From the NCBI GenBank assembly GCA_958295665.1, contig OY282560.1, forward strand, positions 190,714,061 to 190,778,060: a stretch of DNA of 64,000 nucleotides, given 5' to 3'. The translations under genes and the position numbers were made by a program. The notes below the pieces were generated by a model that made no database searches, had not been told where the DNA came from, and saw nothing but the letters and a program-made list of their open reading frames with translations. Source of the DNA: Tipula vernalis (taxonomy: Eukaryota > Arthropoda > Insecta > Diptera > Tipulidae). Shown piece by piece: positions 22,262 to 33,109 of the stretch. Numbering within the stretch: position 1 is the stretch's first letter; every line of letters starts with the position of its first letter.

Positions 22262-23053
22262 AAGATGTAAAATGGTGTCGAAATGAGCAGTCAGGAAGCG
22301 GCTTGGTATTTACTGCGTATACCAATGTCTGAATCAAGTCGTGAAGTGGTGTTTGTGCCGACAATGTGGCCTCACGAGCGTACTAAATCCCACAAATCAA
22401 TCAAGCAGATTAACGACCAAGGAGTTGCTGAAGACTCTACAAATGTGTGGACTTCGAATATTAGCCAAAAGTATGAATTACGAAACAGCATGAACGAGAT
22501 TTGCCTTGCAGATTTCGCGACATCGTACTCGCCAGCTAGAACTTACCGAGCAACGACCATCGCCGCAACTAAGACATCTCATGTTGATAGTAATGAAGGC
22601 GATGATGGCGGTGACAATGAAAGCAATAATGCCAATGTAAACGCTATCGAGGAGAATGCTGTTAATGCACTATACCGAAAACGTGACAAAAGACGTGTTG
22701 TTAGATCCCGGCAGTATGATATTGCCGATCTGATTTACTGGAAACGAGAGATTGTGACATTGTATGTTCCATTCCGAAACGATTTGTGTGACTTGCTAGA
22801 CAGAAACAAGTTTTTGCAGGCGTACGATGAACAATCAGACTCGATCATGTCTAAACGTAAAGAATACGAAGTTGGAATGAATATCGAACAAGCCGTTGAG
22901 GAGTATCGCAAGATATGCAATGAATTTGATGACGAAGTAGAGCAAGCCGAGCAGAAACGCCAAGAATTTGTGAGAACAGTTGGTTTTGAAGAATCAAACG
23001 ACGATGATATCGCGAGTATTCCGGTACGCGGTGCGCTTTCGGCAGTTGTTTGA
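22262..23053 (+). pseudogene. Helentron linker between Rep and helicase
   Basis: The 256-residue frame from 22283 begins MSSQEAAWYLLRIPMSESSREVVFVPT, a block conserved in Rep-Hel proteins just before the helicase. It continues into a charged, Asn/Asp-rich spacer (DSNEGDDGGDNESNNANVN) and a basic patch (RKRDKRRVVRSRQYD). Glu-rich helical sequence follows, with VEEYRKICNEFDDEVEQAEQ. It ends at the TGA at 23051. Intact members run straight on to the Walker A motif. Confidence 0.75.
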
Positions 23054-23139
23054 CAGCGATCGAACGTGATGCCGAAACAAAATTGGTCCGACTGACTAAT
23101 GATGAGCAACGTAAGTTGGTGCTGCCGGCAATACATGTT

Positions 23140-24570
23140 TAACATGACAACACTAGTGAGTGTCGACCAATTCAAACCTTCTTCACCGGTCCCGCTGGTT
23201 GCGGTAAGACATTCACTTTGCGAATACTAATGAAAACAAACAACCGATTTGCGCAGACTCACAACTCTACGCACAACGCATGTCGCTTGTGCAACCACAG
23301 GCAAGGCTGCAGTGGCAATAAACGGAACGACAATACAATCTGCATTCAAAATAACTATTTCCAGAAGACAGTGTAGCAGCTTGGGACATGAAGCACTGCA
23401 AGCTTATCGCAATATTTCGCTAATGTAAAAGTAATAATCATTGATGAGGTTAGCATGATGAGCGCAGATCTGCTGAATATCGTACATGCGCGCCTCACTC
23501 ATATCACAGGAAACTTCGAAAAACCCGTTCGGCGATCTGCGGCAACTGCCACCAGTCAACGCTACTCCCATCTCCAAGCCGTACAAACAAGCAATTGCGG
23601 GAGCAGTGCTCTGGCATTCGCTGGAGTATTATCCATTGCGGCAAGTTATGCGCCAAAGTGATGTGATATTCTCGACAAACCTAACGAAAATTGGCAACGG
23701 TCAAGCTTTGCTTTTCGAAGAGAAAGCGCTGCTTAACACACGCTTTCGAACAATTAATTGGTGGCGAGAAAATGTACCAGGGGCGATCAGGTTTTTTAAT
23801 GTAAACCGAGATGTTGATGGTTTCCACTCCAATGCATTCGAATCTACGACCGATTGCATCTCCGATGATACGTTCTCTGGGTACATGACTCAACAAGAGT
23901 TTACGAGCTGCCGTAACGATCTGTTCAAGAAGACTGTGATGGAGACAAGTGGTTTGCTATATTTGCTGCGATTGTGCGTTGGTATGCCGTACATAACAAC
24001 AACAAACGTAGATGTGGCCGACGGGATTATTAACGGAGTGATCGGCGAACTGAAGAATATCGAACAACCTCTGCTCGGAGAGATTGGATTAGTTGATATG
24101 GACGACAATACAGAATGTGGGACAATCGAGTTGTGGGGCGAGCCGATTGTGGTTCCAGTTCGACAATGACAAAATTGGTGCAACATTACGCCTGAAGGCT
24201 AAACCATACGTCGTGAGCAAATCCGTGTCGCCTAGTTGGACTCCGATTTCCAAGCGATCGGCTACCATTCAGTTAAAAGGTACTGTGAAATGTAGAAAAC
24301 TGCTGTTCCCCTGCATGCTAGCATGCGCAATGATCTTACATAAATTGCAGGGTGGTACATTCTCTCAAGTGGTATTCCACTACAACAAGTCACAAGATCA
24401 GCAGTTGGTTTATGTAGCATTATCGAGAGTCATGTCAATCGATGGCCTCTTTTTATCCAATGCCAATGATGATTTTACGTTCTACCACACGGTGGAGAAT
24501 AACAATCCAAGACTTCGGGATTTGCGATCCGAATTAGCAAGGCCAGACAATTATCGCATGCAAACGTTGG
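23140..24570 (+). pseudogene. Helentron PIF1-type DNA helicase domain
   Basis: Walker A (FFTGPAGCGKTFTLRI) lies at about 23177-23230. After a shift, CATTGKAAVAINGTTIQSAF follows at 23285-23350. Walker B (VIIIDEVSMMSADLL) lies at about 23430-23475. Motif III appears as FGDLRQLPPV, spanning another shift near 23515-23555, and LRQVMRQSD comes next. The frame 23486-24169 runs through a domain with LLRLCVGMPYITTTNVDVADG. The next frame (from about 24172) holds HKLQGGTFSQVVF and LVYVALSRVMSIDGLFLSN, the last helicase motifs. All helicase motifs are recognisable, in at least four frames. Confidence 0.85.
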
Positions 24571-25237
24571 GCGATCAAGTGGTCGAAGTTCTTAATACAA
24601 AGGCGCCGACGAATTCGCACAATTTGCAAAGTCTAGTGGCTCACAGTAAAGACATCGAAACTGACCCTGTCTTGAGTTCAGTGAACATTTTAGCATTGAG
24701 CGAAACTTGGATGGGATACACTACTGGTATGGTTATAAGTATCGAGGGCTTCAATACCTCAAATATCGCAGACATCGATGACTTCGGCGATATCTGTGCG
24801 ATAAGAGCCAACATCAACGGTAAGCAATGCCTAATCATCACTATATATTTATCGACACAGATCACATCTAAGCAAGCACGAGAGTTTATGCTGCGAAACT
24901 TGGCATGTTACACACGCAAGTTTGCACAGATTTTTAGTGACCTATACGAGTTGTGGAATATATCGATAATTCTTACCGGAGATTTCAATATAGACATCAG
25001 TAAATCGGACAACCATTGGTTTCTTGAATTAATGCAATCCGAGTTCCAGATGAGCTTATCTACTGATCCGGATAAACACACGACGCTGGAATGCCCGACT
25101 ATTGGTGCGATATTTACGCGTGGCTGTTTCGTACAGTAACCTATGTATCTTATTTTTTATACCAACGACCGCTATTGGCCATAATTAAGAGCCCACCGAC
25201 CTCACCAGCAACAATGACTTCAGAAACAGCAGAATGA
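24571..25237 (+). pseudogene. Helentron C-terminal APE-like (EEP) endonuclease domain
   Basis: In the same open frame as the helicase end (24093-25139), sequence after DQVVEVLNTKAPTNSHNLQSL reads as an endonuclease/exonuclease/phosphatase fold. It has VNILALSETWMG (catalytic Glu), GDFNIDISKSDN (catalytic Asp and Asn) and a C-terminal IGAIFTRG. A 1-base shift at about 25137 moves to a frame reading TYVSYFLYQRPLLAI, which fits the end of the domain, stopping at 25237. The usual terminal SDH-type histidine motif appears eroded. Such domains resemble those of non-LTR retrotransposons, from which Helentrons are thought to have captured them. Confidence 0.75.
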
Positions 25238-26339
25238 ACATCTTGGCTGTGTAAAATAACTTTATCACGTATACAGAAAATAAAAATAAATAAATAAATA
25301 AAAATATGTAAATATAAAAATAATAACATTAACAACATCCATTGCGTATTTTTTAATGATTCATGAACTCATCAAGACAAGGTTTCGTAGTTCTACGTTT
25401 CTGGTTTCGATTTCTAATTCGAGATCTGCTTGTTTTTTCTTGTATTGAATATAGGTCTGCCCGGACCATTTTAAAAATACAACCATAAAAGCATGTGATG
25501 TGTCTTTTAGACTCAATATGTATTTTGATTATAAATGTAGGAAATAACTTCTATCGATTACAGCAAATTTTATTTATTTAAAGAAATTGTAAGAAATATT
25601 TTTAGTTTAATTTCCGTATTTTGTTCAAAAATCCAAGTACTTCTCAATAAAGTTCGTTTTGCACTAATTTTCTAATTTTCATTATATTTTTTAACAGAAA
25701 TAATTTACAAATAAATTTCAGTTCATAATTCCAAACCTTTTGTCAATTCAGTTGGTTAATGACTACCGATAAAACGATCAATTTTTAACGGTTGATTAGT
25801 CTAACCATGTCCCAATAACGTCGTGTTTGATTATTTTAAACTCAGACGAGAAAAGTCAAGGAATATTATGGCTCAATTGATTTTGGTTCTGAAAAGTTGA
25901 ACTTTGCTCAAGAACAAAGTCGAGCCGTATTTTCAACCGCTAAAAAAATCTAGTGTGTAGGTATAACAAAATATTCGTAAGAGTGTGTGTATACAATATC
26001 GGAGACATTTAAAAATCAAACTTGAGCAAAGTTCTTTTTTCTTGTAGTAAAGTGGGCAATTCTAGCAGAAAAGAATGCATTTTTATGGTTTTTAGGGTGA
26101 GAGCCTACTTTAGTTTTTCATTTGTGGTGCTAAATCTCAACTGCCATAATTCAAAATTTATTAAATCTATTTTTTAATTTTGTTATAATTATATAATTTA
26201 ATTCTGTTATAATTTTTGGTATAAAAAATATCAATTTTTTGTATTACTGGTGCTTTACTGTAAATATTTAAATCTTATTTTTTATATATTTGTGCATTTA
26301 ATGAAATGTAGTAATTAATTAAAAAAAAAAAAAAAACAG
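25238..26339. other. Spacer without supported genes
   Basis: It starts with sequence leading to a (TAAA)n tract (25284-25303), which may be the Helentron 3' region or the tail of a small insertion. The remainder is AT-rich, with an A-run at about 26321-26336 directly before the BEL-related direct repeat. No coding similarity was seen. Confidence 0.5.
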
Positions 26340-26400
26340 GTTATTCCTATTACAAATACAATTAAAATTCCGTTAGAAGCTGTAAAAACTTAAAATTCTA
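26340..26400 (+). repeat. 61-bp direct repeat, left copy
   Basis: It matches 29368-29428 at 58 of 61 positions. The left copy is directly continuous with the gag reading frame (it reads VIPITNTIKIPLEAVKT before a stop), so it looks like ordinary gag sequence. The right copy lies after RNase H, where gag sequence does not belong. Confidence 0.85.
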
Positions 26401-27370
26401 AAGAAAAACTCGACGAAGAAGAGATTTCGAAAGACACTAGGGCTGATTTTGAAGAAAACTATTTTCATTTGAAACCTGTATTGATGGTCGCGATTAAAAA
26501 GCAAAAACGGTTAATTCAAGTTAATCAGGAAGAACATATTGAATACAATTCTTCTTTTATTGTTAAATTACCTAAAATTGAACTTAAACGATTTTCAGAT
26601 GATATAACGAAATGGCTTGAGTTCTATGAAACCTTTAATACATTGGTTCATGAAAATCAGTCGTTAAACATTTGTCAAAATTGCAATATCTTAGAAGTTC
26701 ATTGGATAAGCAAGCTGCAAAAACAATTGAATTTCTCGAGTTAACTTCTGGTAATTACGAACAAGCTTCAAAATTGCTCACTGAGCCCTATGATAATAGG
26801 CGTTTAATTTGTCAAGAAGATATACGGCTAATTTTCAACATTCGAGCTATAGACAATCCATCTGTATTTAAAATACGTGAGCTGATAGATACAGTTAATG
26901 CCAACCTGCGTGCTCTATCAACGTTACAACGTCCCACAGAATATTGGGATGATTTATTGACTCATATAGTCTATTCTAAATAAAACCCTGGCACCCGTTC
27001 CAAATGGGATGATGAACCTCCTCATACTCGCCTTGCATCGTTAGAAGAATTATTTAATTTTTTGAATCGAAGATGTCAGTCTCTGTCTAATCAGCCTCAA
27101 AAAGCCCTACCCCAAGTCTCACAATCCCAAAAGGATTTTGGGAAAGGATATTCGCCCAGGCAACAAACGCAAAAAGGTTCTTCTTTTATTACGTCACAAA
27201 CCTACATGTGTAGCTTTTGTAATAAGCCCAGACATTCAATTTTTCGATGTACTAAATAACTGACATTATCTCCTGAAGAAACGCTCCAAACGCAGTCTGT
27301 GTCTGAATTGTTTAAATAATGAACATCGAGTTGACGCTTGTGCCCCAATTTGGAAACATGTAAGAAATGT
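26401..27370 (+). pseudogene. BEL gag, second copy
   Basis: IVKLPKIELKRFSDDITKWLEFYETFNTLVHEN (residues 36-68 of the 26469 frame) is the classic BEL gag signature. A frame change near 26680 gives LQYLRSSLDKQAAKTIEFLEL and NYEQASKLLTEPYDN, and the frame runs to 26983. LEELFNFLNRRCQSL follows at about 27040-27085, then the CCHC knuckle CSFCNKPRHSIFRC at 27209-27250. Downstream, in shifted frames, CLNCLNNEHRVDACA-like and CKKCSLKHHSLIH knuckles occur (about 27300-27400). Gag is thus nearly complete but split over about four frames. Confidence 0.8.
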
Positions 27371-27519
27371 TCTTTGAAACATCATTCGTTAATTCACACT
27401 TCTGAATCCAAATTAGTGGCATTCACAGTTGAAAGAGAAACTGAAGTAATTATTCAACACAATTCTCGGCGACGGCTTATAATAATCAAAGTCCATCATT
27501 ATCATCCACTAGAAGTGAA

Positions 27520-28020
27520 AATAGTTTGTCAGATTACGTATTTCTTGCTACTGCAATTGTTAAAATTCCTAATAAACATAATAACCCCGTAACATGTTGC
27601 GCTTTATTAGATTCGACCTCTCAGATAAGCTTTATGACAGAATTGTTAGCCAACAAGTTAGGTCTCGAAAGCGCTACAACCAATGTGTGCATCGTTGGAG
27701 TAAAAGGTAGTTCTATTACTTGTAACAAGAAATATAAGGTGACGTTGCAATCCTAACTAATATTTCCACTCAGCTGGAGTTATTTACGCTACCTAAAATT
27801 ACCGGATACCAGCCTTCAAGGTTCGTTAATATTGAAAATTGGAAAATACCAAAAAATATTGTAATTGCTGATCCACACTTCAATACCCCACAACCGATTG
27901 ACTTACTTTTAGTGACAGATATTAATAATAGTTTACTATCTGTTGGTCAAATCAAGCTGTCGAAAAATATATACCAATTCTCCAATCCTTCAATCCTCCT
28001 CACACTTTTAGATTGAGTAG
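27520..28020 (+). pseudogene. BEL protease, second copy
   Basis: SDYVFLATAIVKIPNKHNNPVTCCALLDSTSQISFMTELLANKLGL is read in 27526-27756. The retroviral protease motif is present as DST, with Thr in place of the usual Gly of DSG/DTG, which would be expected to impair the active site. The following SATTNVCIVGVKGSSIT and, after a stop, FTLPKITGYQPS-like residues complete the domain. The frame is broken at about 27754. Confidence 0.75.
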
Positions 28021-28109
28021 TTTTTAGAAAGGCCTATTCAGGTGAAGTTTTGCAAGGTGGTTTTTATTGCAATCTAGTAAAATTTGACGATTCTCAAGAA
28101 TTGAACGAC

Positions 28110-28830
28110 CAGTTAAAAAGGTTTTGCGAATTAGAGGGCGTTAACGAAACCCAAGGACCTAATTATCAAAGCTCGCCATGTAATATGTCGCCATGTATAT
28201 TGTAAAATTACCATTTTCAAAACACTCAAATGTACTTGGAAATTCTAAGTCAATCGCGATTCGCCGAAACCTCCACTATTTTATGCCACATCATTGTATG
28301 TTAAAACCCGATAGTTCTACTACGAAATTGAGGGTAATTTTTGATACTACGGCCAAAACTGAGACTTCTAAGTCTCTAAATGATATATAATTCGTTGGTC
28401 CGGTATGTCAACATGATTTGTTTTCAGTTTTAGTCAGATTTCGATCATATAAATATGTTTTCAGTGCAAATATTAATAAAATGTACCGACAAATTTATGT
28501 TGACATGGATGATTGTATGTTCCAGTTAATAGTATGGCGCAAAGAGCTTGATGAACCATTAAAATTTTATCGTCTCAATACAATAACATATGGTACAGCG
28601 TCTGCACCATATTTCTCTACCAGATGTTTAAGGCAATTGGTTGATGATGAAGGTAACCATTTTCCGCTAACCAAGGACGTTATACTCAAGGAAACTTATG
28701 TCGACGATGTACTGTCAGGCGCAAACTCGTTTCATGAAGCTGAACAAAAGATTAATCAAATTAAAAACATTCTCGAAAGAGCTGGCATGAATTTGAATTA
28801 ATGGTGTAGTAATAGTACCAAATTATTGGA
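28110..28830 (+). pseudogene. BEL reverse transcriptase, second copy
   Basis: MYIVKLPFSKHSNVLGNS and FMPHHCMLKPDSSTTKLRVIFD (28193-28390) form the pre-RT and first RT block. The next frame (28418-28801) holds FSANINKMYRQIYVD, TYGTASAPYFSTRCLRQL and ETYVDDVLSG, the catalytic YVDD, followed by KNILERAGMNLN. A TAA ends it where a Lys-Trp (KW) is expected. Motif A reads ANINKMYRQI, with Asn where the first catalytic Asp normally sits (AD.eKMyrQi), so this copy would be dead even without the stops. Confidence 0.8.
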
Positions 28831-29367
28831 ATCAATTCCACCTAACCAACATGAACCACTTCATACGCTTGATAATTGTGAATATGTAAAAAACTCTTGG
28901 TTTATATTGGCAACCGATGATGGTAAACCTGGGTCAGTTACAAAACGGCAAATAATATCAGATATCGCGAAATTTTTCGATCCACTCGGTCTCGTATCGG
29001 CAACGGTATTGGGAACTCTATATGCAAGAATTATGGCGATTAAAAAATGATTAGGATGCATCAGCCCCTCAGCACATTGCCACGTCATGGTCGACAAAGA
29101 GCAATTGCACAAGCTTAACAAGACCACAATTCCGCGTCATATATTCGAAGGCGTTAATCCCATTGCCATAACGTTGCACTGTTTCTGTGATGCCAGTGAA
29201 CGCACCTATATGGTGCTGTTATTTACACACAATGCGAAACTGAATCAGGTGAAGTAATAGTTGGCTCCATTAAGAAGATTGTCGCTTCCCCGTTTAGAGC
29301 TGTCAGCTACTTGTTTATTAGTTGAGCTGATGAAACAAATAAGGCCAAATCTGATTTTCGATAATCA
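28831..29367 (+). pseudogene. BEL connection and RNase H, second copy
   Basis: The frame 28826-29050 covers the connection (LGLVSATVLGTLYARIMAI, preceded by SDIAKFFDP). Beyond it, in another frame around 29165-29260, HCFCDASERTYMVLLF carries the first RNase H Asp (CDAS). The block SPFRAVSYLFIS-like near 29285-29330 corresponds to the LELSAA..L region. Sequence breaks off at about 29367, where the misplaced gag repeat begins, so the RNase H end, integrase and envelope-like parts are absent. Confidence 0.7.
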
Positions 29368-29428
29368 AGTTATTCCTATTACAAATCCAATTAAATTTCC
29401 GTTAGAAGCTGTAATAACTTAAAATTCT
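29368..29428 (+). repeat. 61-bp direct repeat, right copy
   Basis: This copy of the gag-region segment has three substitutions relative to 26340-26400. It directly abuts the broken RNase H sequence on the left and a different sequence on the right (GATTTACCAGGAG). This suggests a recombination or template-switch junction rather than a true LTR. Confidence 0.8.
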
Positions 29429-31142
29429 AGATTTACCAGGAGTTGGTCTACAAACTTGTTACAATAAACATCAATAAAAATTTGTTCTACACGCTAACCT
29501 GCGTTGATCTGTTGTAACAAGTGTTTCATTTTTTTTCCTGACGTTTGTCACCGTATTCGAAGATTTATCTCTTCAGATCCAAAACAGTTTGGATCTATTT
29601 TTCAGGGGGGATTCGTAAATAATTATTGCAAATAATAGCAAGCATTAAGTTTTGGCATATTACTTAGCTAATTTGCAGCTGTTGTCAAACGTTTAATTCT
29701 TTGACGTTTAAAAATTTTGTTGCTTGTTTCTTTCTCACTGTTTCGGTCCTAGCCTCGCATTACTTTTTTTATTAAACTTTTTTCTAGCATGTGTCATAAT
29801 AACATTGTACTCTGTTTAATCCTTGGCACATATTTTCTTAGAAAAACGAAACCGAACCAATAATCCCTGACTGTGAATTGTAATGCTACATCAAGCCAAT
29901 TACCAGAACGTTAGAAAAGGACTTGATTCTAACAAACAGAAATAGACGAAAGTCTCTCAGGGTTGCACGTTTATCCCACTAACAGAAGGTATCTCACTAA
30001 CTAAAGCAATTACTTATAGAAGGCGCCTTACTGAGTCTTAGTATATTTTGGCCAATAATTCCGATACTATTATAAATTTAGTACAAATATTATATGACGA
30101 TTATTTGGCCTTTTAATAATTACATAAGAGCCCGAAAAACTCGTCGCATGCATTTAAGTATAAGTAAAGTGACCCACGCTGATTAGGACTAAAGAGGCTG
30201 GCTCTATAAATCGATTTGGATCGCTTAAATAGGTCTAAAATACTTGTTAAAAAATTCAAGCGGTATGTATACTTCATTTTGAACTGCCCATATTTTAATA
30301 CAATTTTGAACAATCCTAGAGCGGGTCATACATACCATTCTTAGGGTCAAAAAACTACCTTATTTACCGTATTTAAACAGAAAATTCATCAGTTCTTAGA
30401 CTATATACCTTTATCAAAACTGAAATAATTGACATTCATCTGATTAGTCCAAAATTTTAAAAATTTATGTAAAGGCATGCTTCAAATTTTAAATGAATGA
30501 AACAAGAGTACATTGACCTATAAAAATATAGAAAATGCAATTCTACCCCATTTTAATAGAATGAATTGTGTCAACCCTTGCATTATACTTTAGAAGTAGG
30601 GATCGTTTACGTGTACAAATTTTTAAGTGTTTGGAGATGTGCAACCATTTTTGGAACCTCTCCATTCCTCTGTAATACAGTGGAATTAGTTTGTCCCACT
30701 TTACAACCAAAATCTTGTAGATACTTTTTTTTAATGAGTGAATTGAGAGGGAAATCCTCTTATGATAAGTTCTAGTATTTAGTATATTTTTACCACATAT
30801 TTTGCAATTATAGTTACGTATTTTAGGTACATATTTTTGATTTTTTAGAACCTAAAATTCATAAGCCTATAGTAATAACGCTGTATTTGCAACTGGAGTT
30901 GTTTGATATTAAAATAATGCGTGATTATTATCTGTAACAATTTATTTTTGAATACCATGATTACAAAAAAATGTTTTAGCCATTTTATCAGGTACTTTAT
31001 GGATTTCTAACAAAATTAAAATATAATCAATAAAAGTTCAACCAATTCATAATTTTTAATTAAATATCTACAAAAACTTATATCTAAAGCAGTACATCAT
31101 TTGTGAATTATTATAAACAAGTTATATAGCAAAATATAATTT
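29429..31142. other. Possible BEL 3' LTR region and AT-rich spacer, no supported genes
   Basis: The first 180 bp read like BEL 3' untranslated sequence leading to the GGGGGG run at 29605-29610. The following 300 bp might be an LTR, but no partner copy exists in the window to prove it. From about 29950 to 31142 no motif, RNA gene or long repeat was recognised. A plus frame at 30566-30775 shows no family resemblance. Confidence 0.4.
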
Positions 31143-31799
31143 TTGTTGGTTGTAAAATTGCCGGTGAATCAGCAGCTTTTGGCGCTAAAACCCAAGATGA
31201 CTGCAATATGTGTTACATGTACCAGAAATATATCATCTGGAAGATTACCGGAGTTGGTTAAAAATATCAATGCCGGTTCTGCTACATGGCTATGTCCAGA
31301 TTGTCGTAATTCTTCAACAAGATCGACCATTGAATATGCTGATCCTGTTGCAGTTATTCCTGATAATCCAACATTACATGATAAATGATTGTCTTAGCGA
31401 GTTTACACGATAAACTTACGTATGTTAAGGCATATTAGCAGTTCTTGAACAGCACTGTGGAGAAATTGAACAACCGAGTAAGCTTACTAACTAAAGAAAA
31501 TTCTGCCATGAAAATTAAATTAAATCAAATGGAAAGAAATGTTGAAGTGTATGAGCATAAAGTCGGCTGGGGGAAAACTGGCGCATACATTCCGAATCAG
31601 CATAAATTCTCAAAAAAACATTGTTGTTTGTGGATTATCCGGTGAGTCAGAAGGTGTAATCAATTTATTTATCAACGCAACAGGTATAATGGGAGAGAAA
31701 ATTTCCAGTGATGGCATCGTCGCTACCATCGCAAACTATCGAATGCGGAAATTTCCATTTCAGGATGTCAAAAAATATTCAATAATTTTAAATAGTTAG
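31143..31799 (+). pseudogene. Non-LTR retrotransposon ORF1 remnant (PHD-like finger, coiled coil)
   Basis: From the ATG at 31197: MTAICVTCTRNISSGRLPEL, then TWLCPDCRNSS. Two Cys pairs bracket a shortened interior, as in the PHD/zinc finger of CR1-type ORF1 proteins with the middle deleted. After a frame change, VEKLNNRVSLLTKENSAMKIKLNQMERNVEV (31445-31540) is a heptad-rich coiled coil. A further shift at about 31590 gives NIVVCGLSGESEGVINLFINATG, an RRM-like ORF1p segment. ORF1 proteins bind element RNA. The copy is frameshifted and truncated. Confidence 0.55.
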
Positions 31800-32899
31800 T
31801 TAATTAGTTCGAAATTTGCCAGAACCATTATCTATAATTCTATTAAAGCAAAAAAAAAATTGACAATTTGTCACTGTATCCTTGCCCAATTCTAGAGCTA
31901 AGTATCGAATATGAAATTTAATTTGTTTTACATTCGATAGAGTGCCATGGTAGCAACGACATAATATAGATAGAAAAATTAAAGCACACTGATGATTCAA
32001 ATTTCTCTAAAAAACACAACAAATATCCCTGTGATTTTTACCTGTTTCCGAAACTCAAACATCCGCTCCGGGGAACGCACTGTTGATGATGATCAAACAG
32101 CTGATATCCTGAAAACAATAAAAAACCACAGAGAATCATCGAAACACAAAAAAAAACTATAAATTATACTTATCTAATTTACCGGCTGATGTATCGCCGT
32201 TTTTTAATCCCATAACCAATCAATTATTAAAAAAAATCAATTATTGTAACGTTACATTTAAATAATTTTCATTCTTGTTTTATATTCTATTTACTAAACA
32301 AGTCTGACATTTTTATTAACATAAATCACAATCATACCAACCTTTGTAATTAAAATTATTATTATCAATTAGAAAATAATTTATAGTTAAGATACCAACT
32401 TAATTATAGTACCTTATATATTAATTATTTTAAATGTTAGATGGCGATATTTATTGTATAACACTTAAATTAATTTTGTATAACAATTATTTTTATATAA
32501 ATATGTAAAAGAAAATATTATGTACAATAGTCTGAGATAATCCAGTGAATAAAGTGATCAACCAAACAAACAAAAAAAACCAGTGAATTTTTATTTTTTA
32601 TATACCGGGACAAAAAATTGGAATTGAGAAAGCCGCTTCGACATTTTATTGACCTACGCAAGTAAATTGGACACGATAACACCCCAAACGATTTTTTGGA
32701 CCTTCGCCTTCATTTTGGACACCGACGACAAAACCAACCATTTTTATTACGACCAACGCTATTCTACCGGACACGAGAAATTTCCAGTTCAACACACAGT
32801 ATATGGGTTTTGGTAATTAAATTTTATTTGCGAATTGCCACACATAGTGCATATAAAACAAAATTTAAACCGAACCTATTGGATACAACTTTGTACACG
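31800..32899. other. AT-rich sequence without supported genes
   Basis: No endonuclease or RT blocks were found where a complete CR1-like element would have them. The segment 32540-32800 has a different, less AT-rich texture (repeated GGACAC and CGACGAC-type strings). A plus frame from 32696 has no recognisable domain until it runs into the mariner-like piece. Confidence 0.4.
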
Positions 32900-33050
32900 C
32901 ACCATGAGTCGATTGAAGCCATAAAAAGAAATACTCTGAAGGAACTGAAGGCCATCCCGGCCGAGGCCTATACGATGTGTATGGAAAAATGGATTAACCG
33001 CTAGCATCCTTGTATTGGCTCAACAGGATCCTATTTTGAATGTGATAATA
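32900..33050 (+). pseudogene. Mariner-like transposase C-terminal fragment
   Basis: ESIEAIKRNTLKELKAIPAEAYTMCMEKWINR is followed by a TAG and then HPCIGSTGSYFECDN in the same frame. The pattern (helix with LKELKAIP, a Trp-containing CMEKWI, then CI...G.YFE near the C-terminus) is the end of a mariner/Tc1-type transposase. The catalytic domain upstream is not present. It sits between the ORF1 and RT remnants of a non-LTR element and may have inserted into it. Confidence 0.6.
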
Positions 33051-33109
33051 ATGATTTGTATTAAAATATGTACAAAAAAATTTTGTTTTTTTACCAGTCC
33101 GCGTGAAAT

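Larger units (their letters stand above)
20052..25237 (+). mobile_element. Helentron (Helitron2-type) rolling-circle transposon, coding part
   Basis: Plus-strand blocks follow the order of a Rep-Hel protein: an N-terminal cysteine-containing domain, Helitron-like N domain, HUH Rep nuclease, PIF1-type helicase, then an APE-like endonuclease. The presence of the endonuclease after the helicase distinguishes Helentron-type elements from classic Helitrons. At least seven frameshifts or stops show this copy is dead, but long blocks remain readable, so it is not ancient. Ends were not located; a (TAAA)n tract at 25284-25303 follows the coding end. Confidence 0.85.
26340..29612 (+). mobile_element. 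Second BEL/Pao retrotransposon remnant
   Basis: The blocks are gag (26400-27360), protease (27560-28020), RT (28110-28830) and RNase H (28826-29350), all on plus and in BEL order. No integrase follows. A GGGGGG run at 29605-29610 preceded by TTCA may be the polypurine tract, with a possible 3' LTR starting near 29612. The coding part is bracketed by two 61-bp direct repeats (26340-26400 and 29368-29428). Sequence differs from the first BEL copy (protease DST versus DSG, RT YVDD versus YFDD), so it is a separate lineage or an older copy. Confidence 0.8.

Noticed and set aside
22735..23175. Minus-strand 146-residue frame in the Helentron
   Set aside because: It is antisense to the conserved Rep-helicase linker and has no motifs.
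29612..29950. BEL 3' LTR
   Set aside because: It follows a plausible polypurine run, but without a second copy in the window LTR identity cannot be shown; mentioned only as a possibility.
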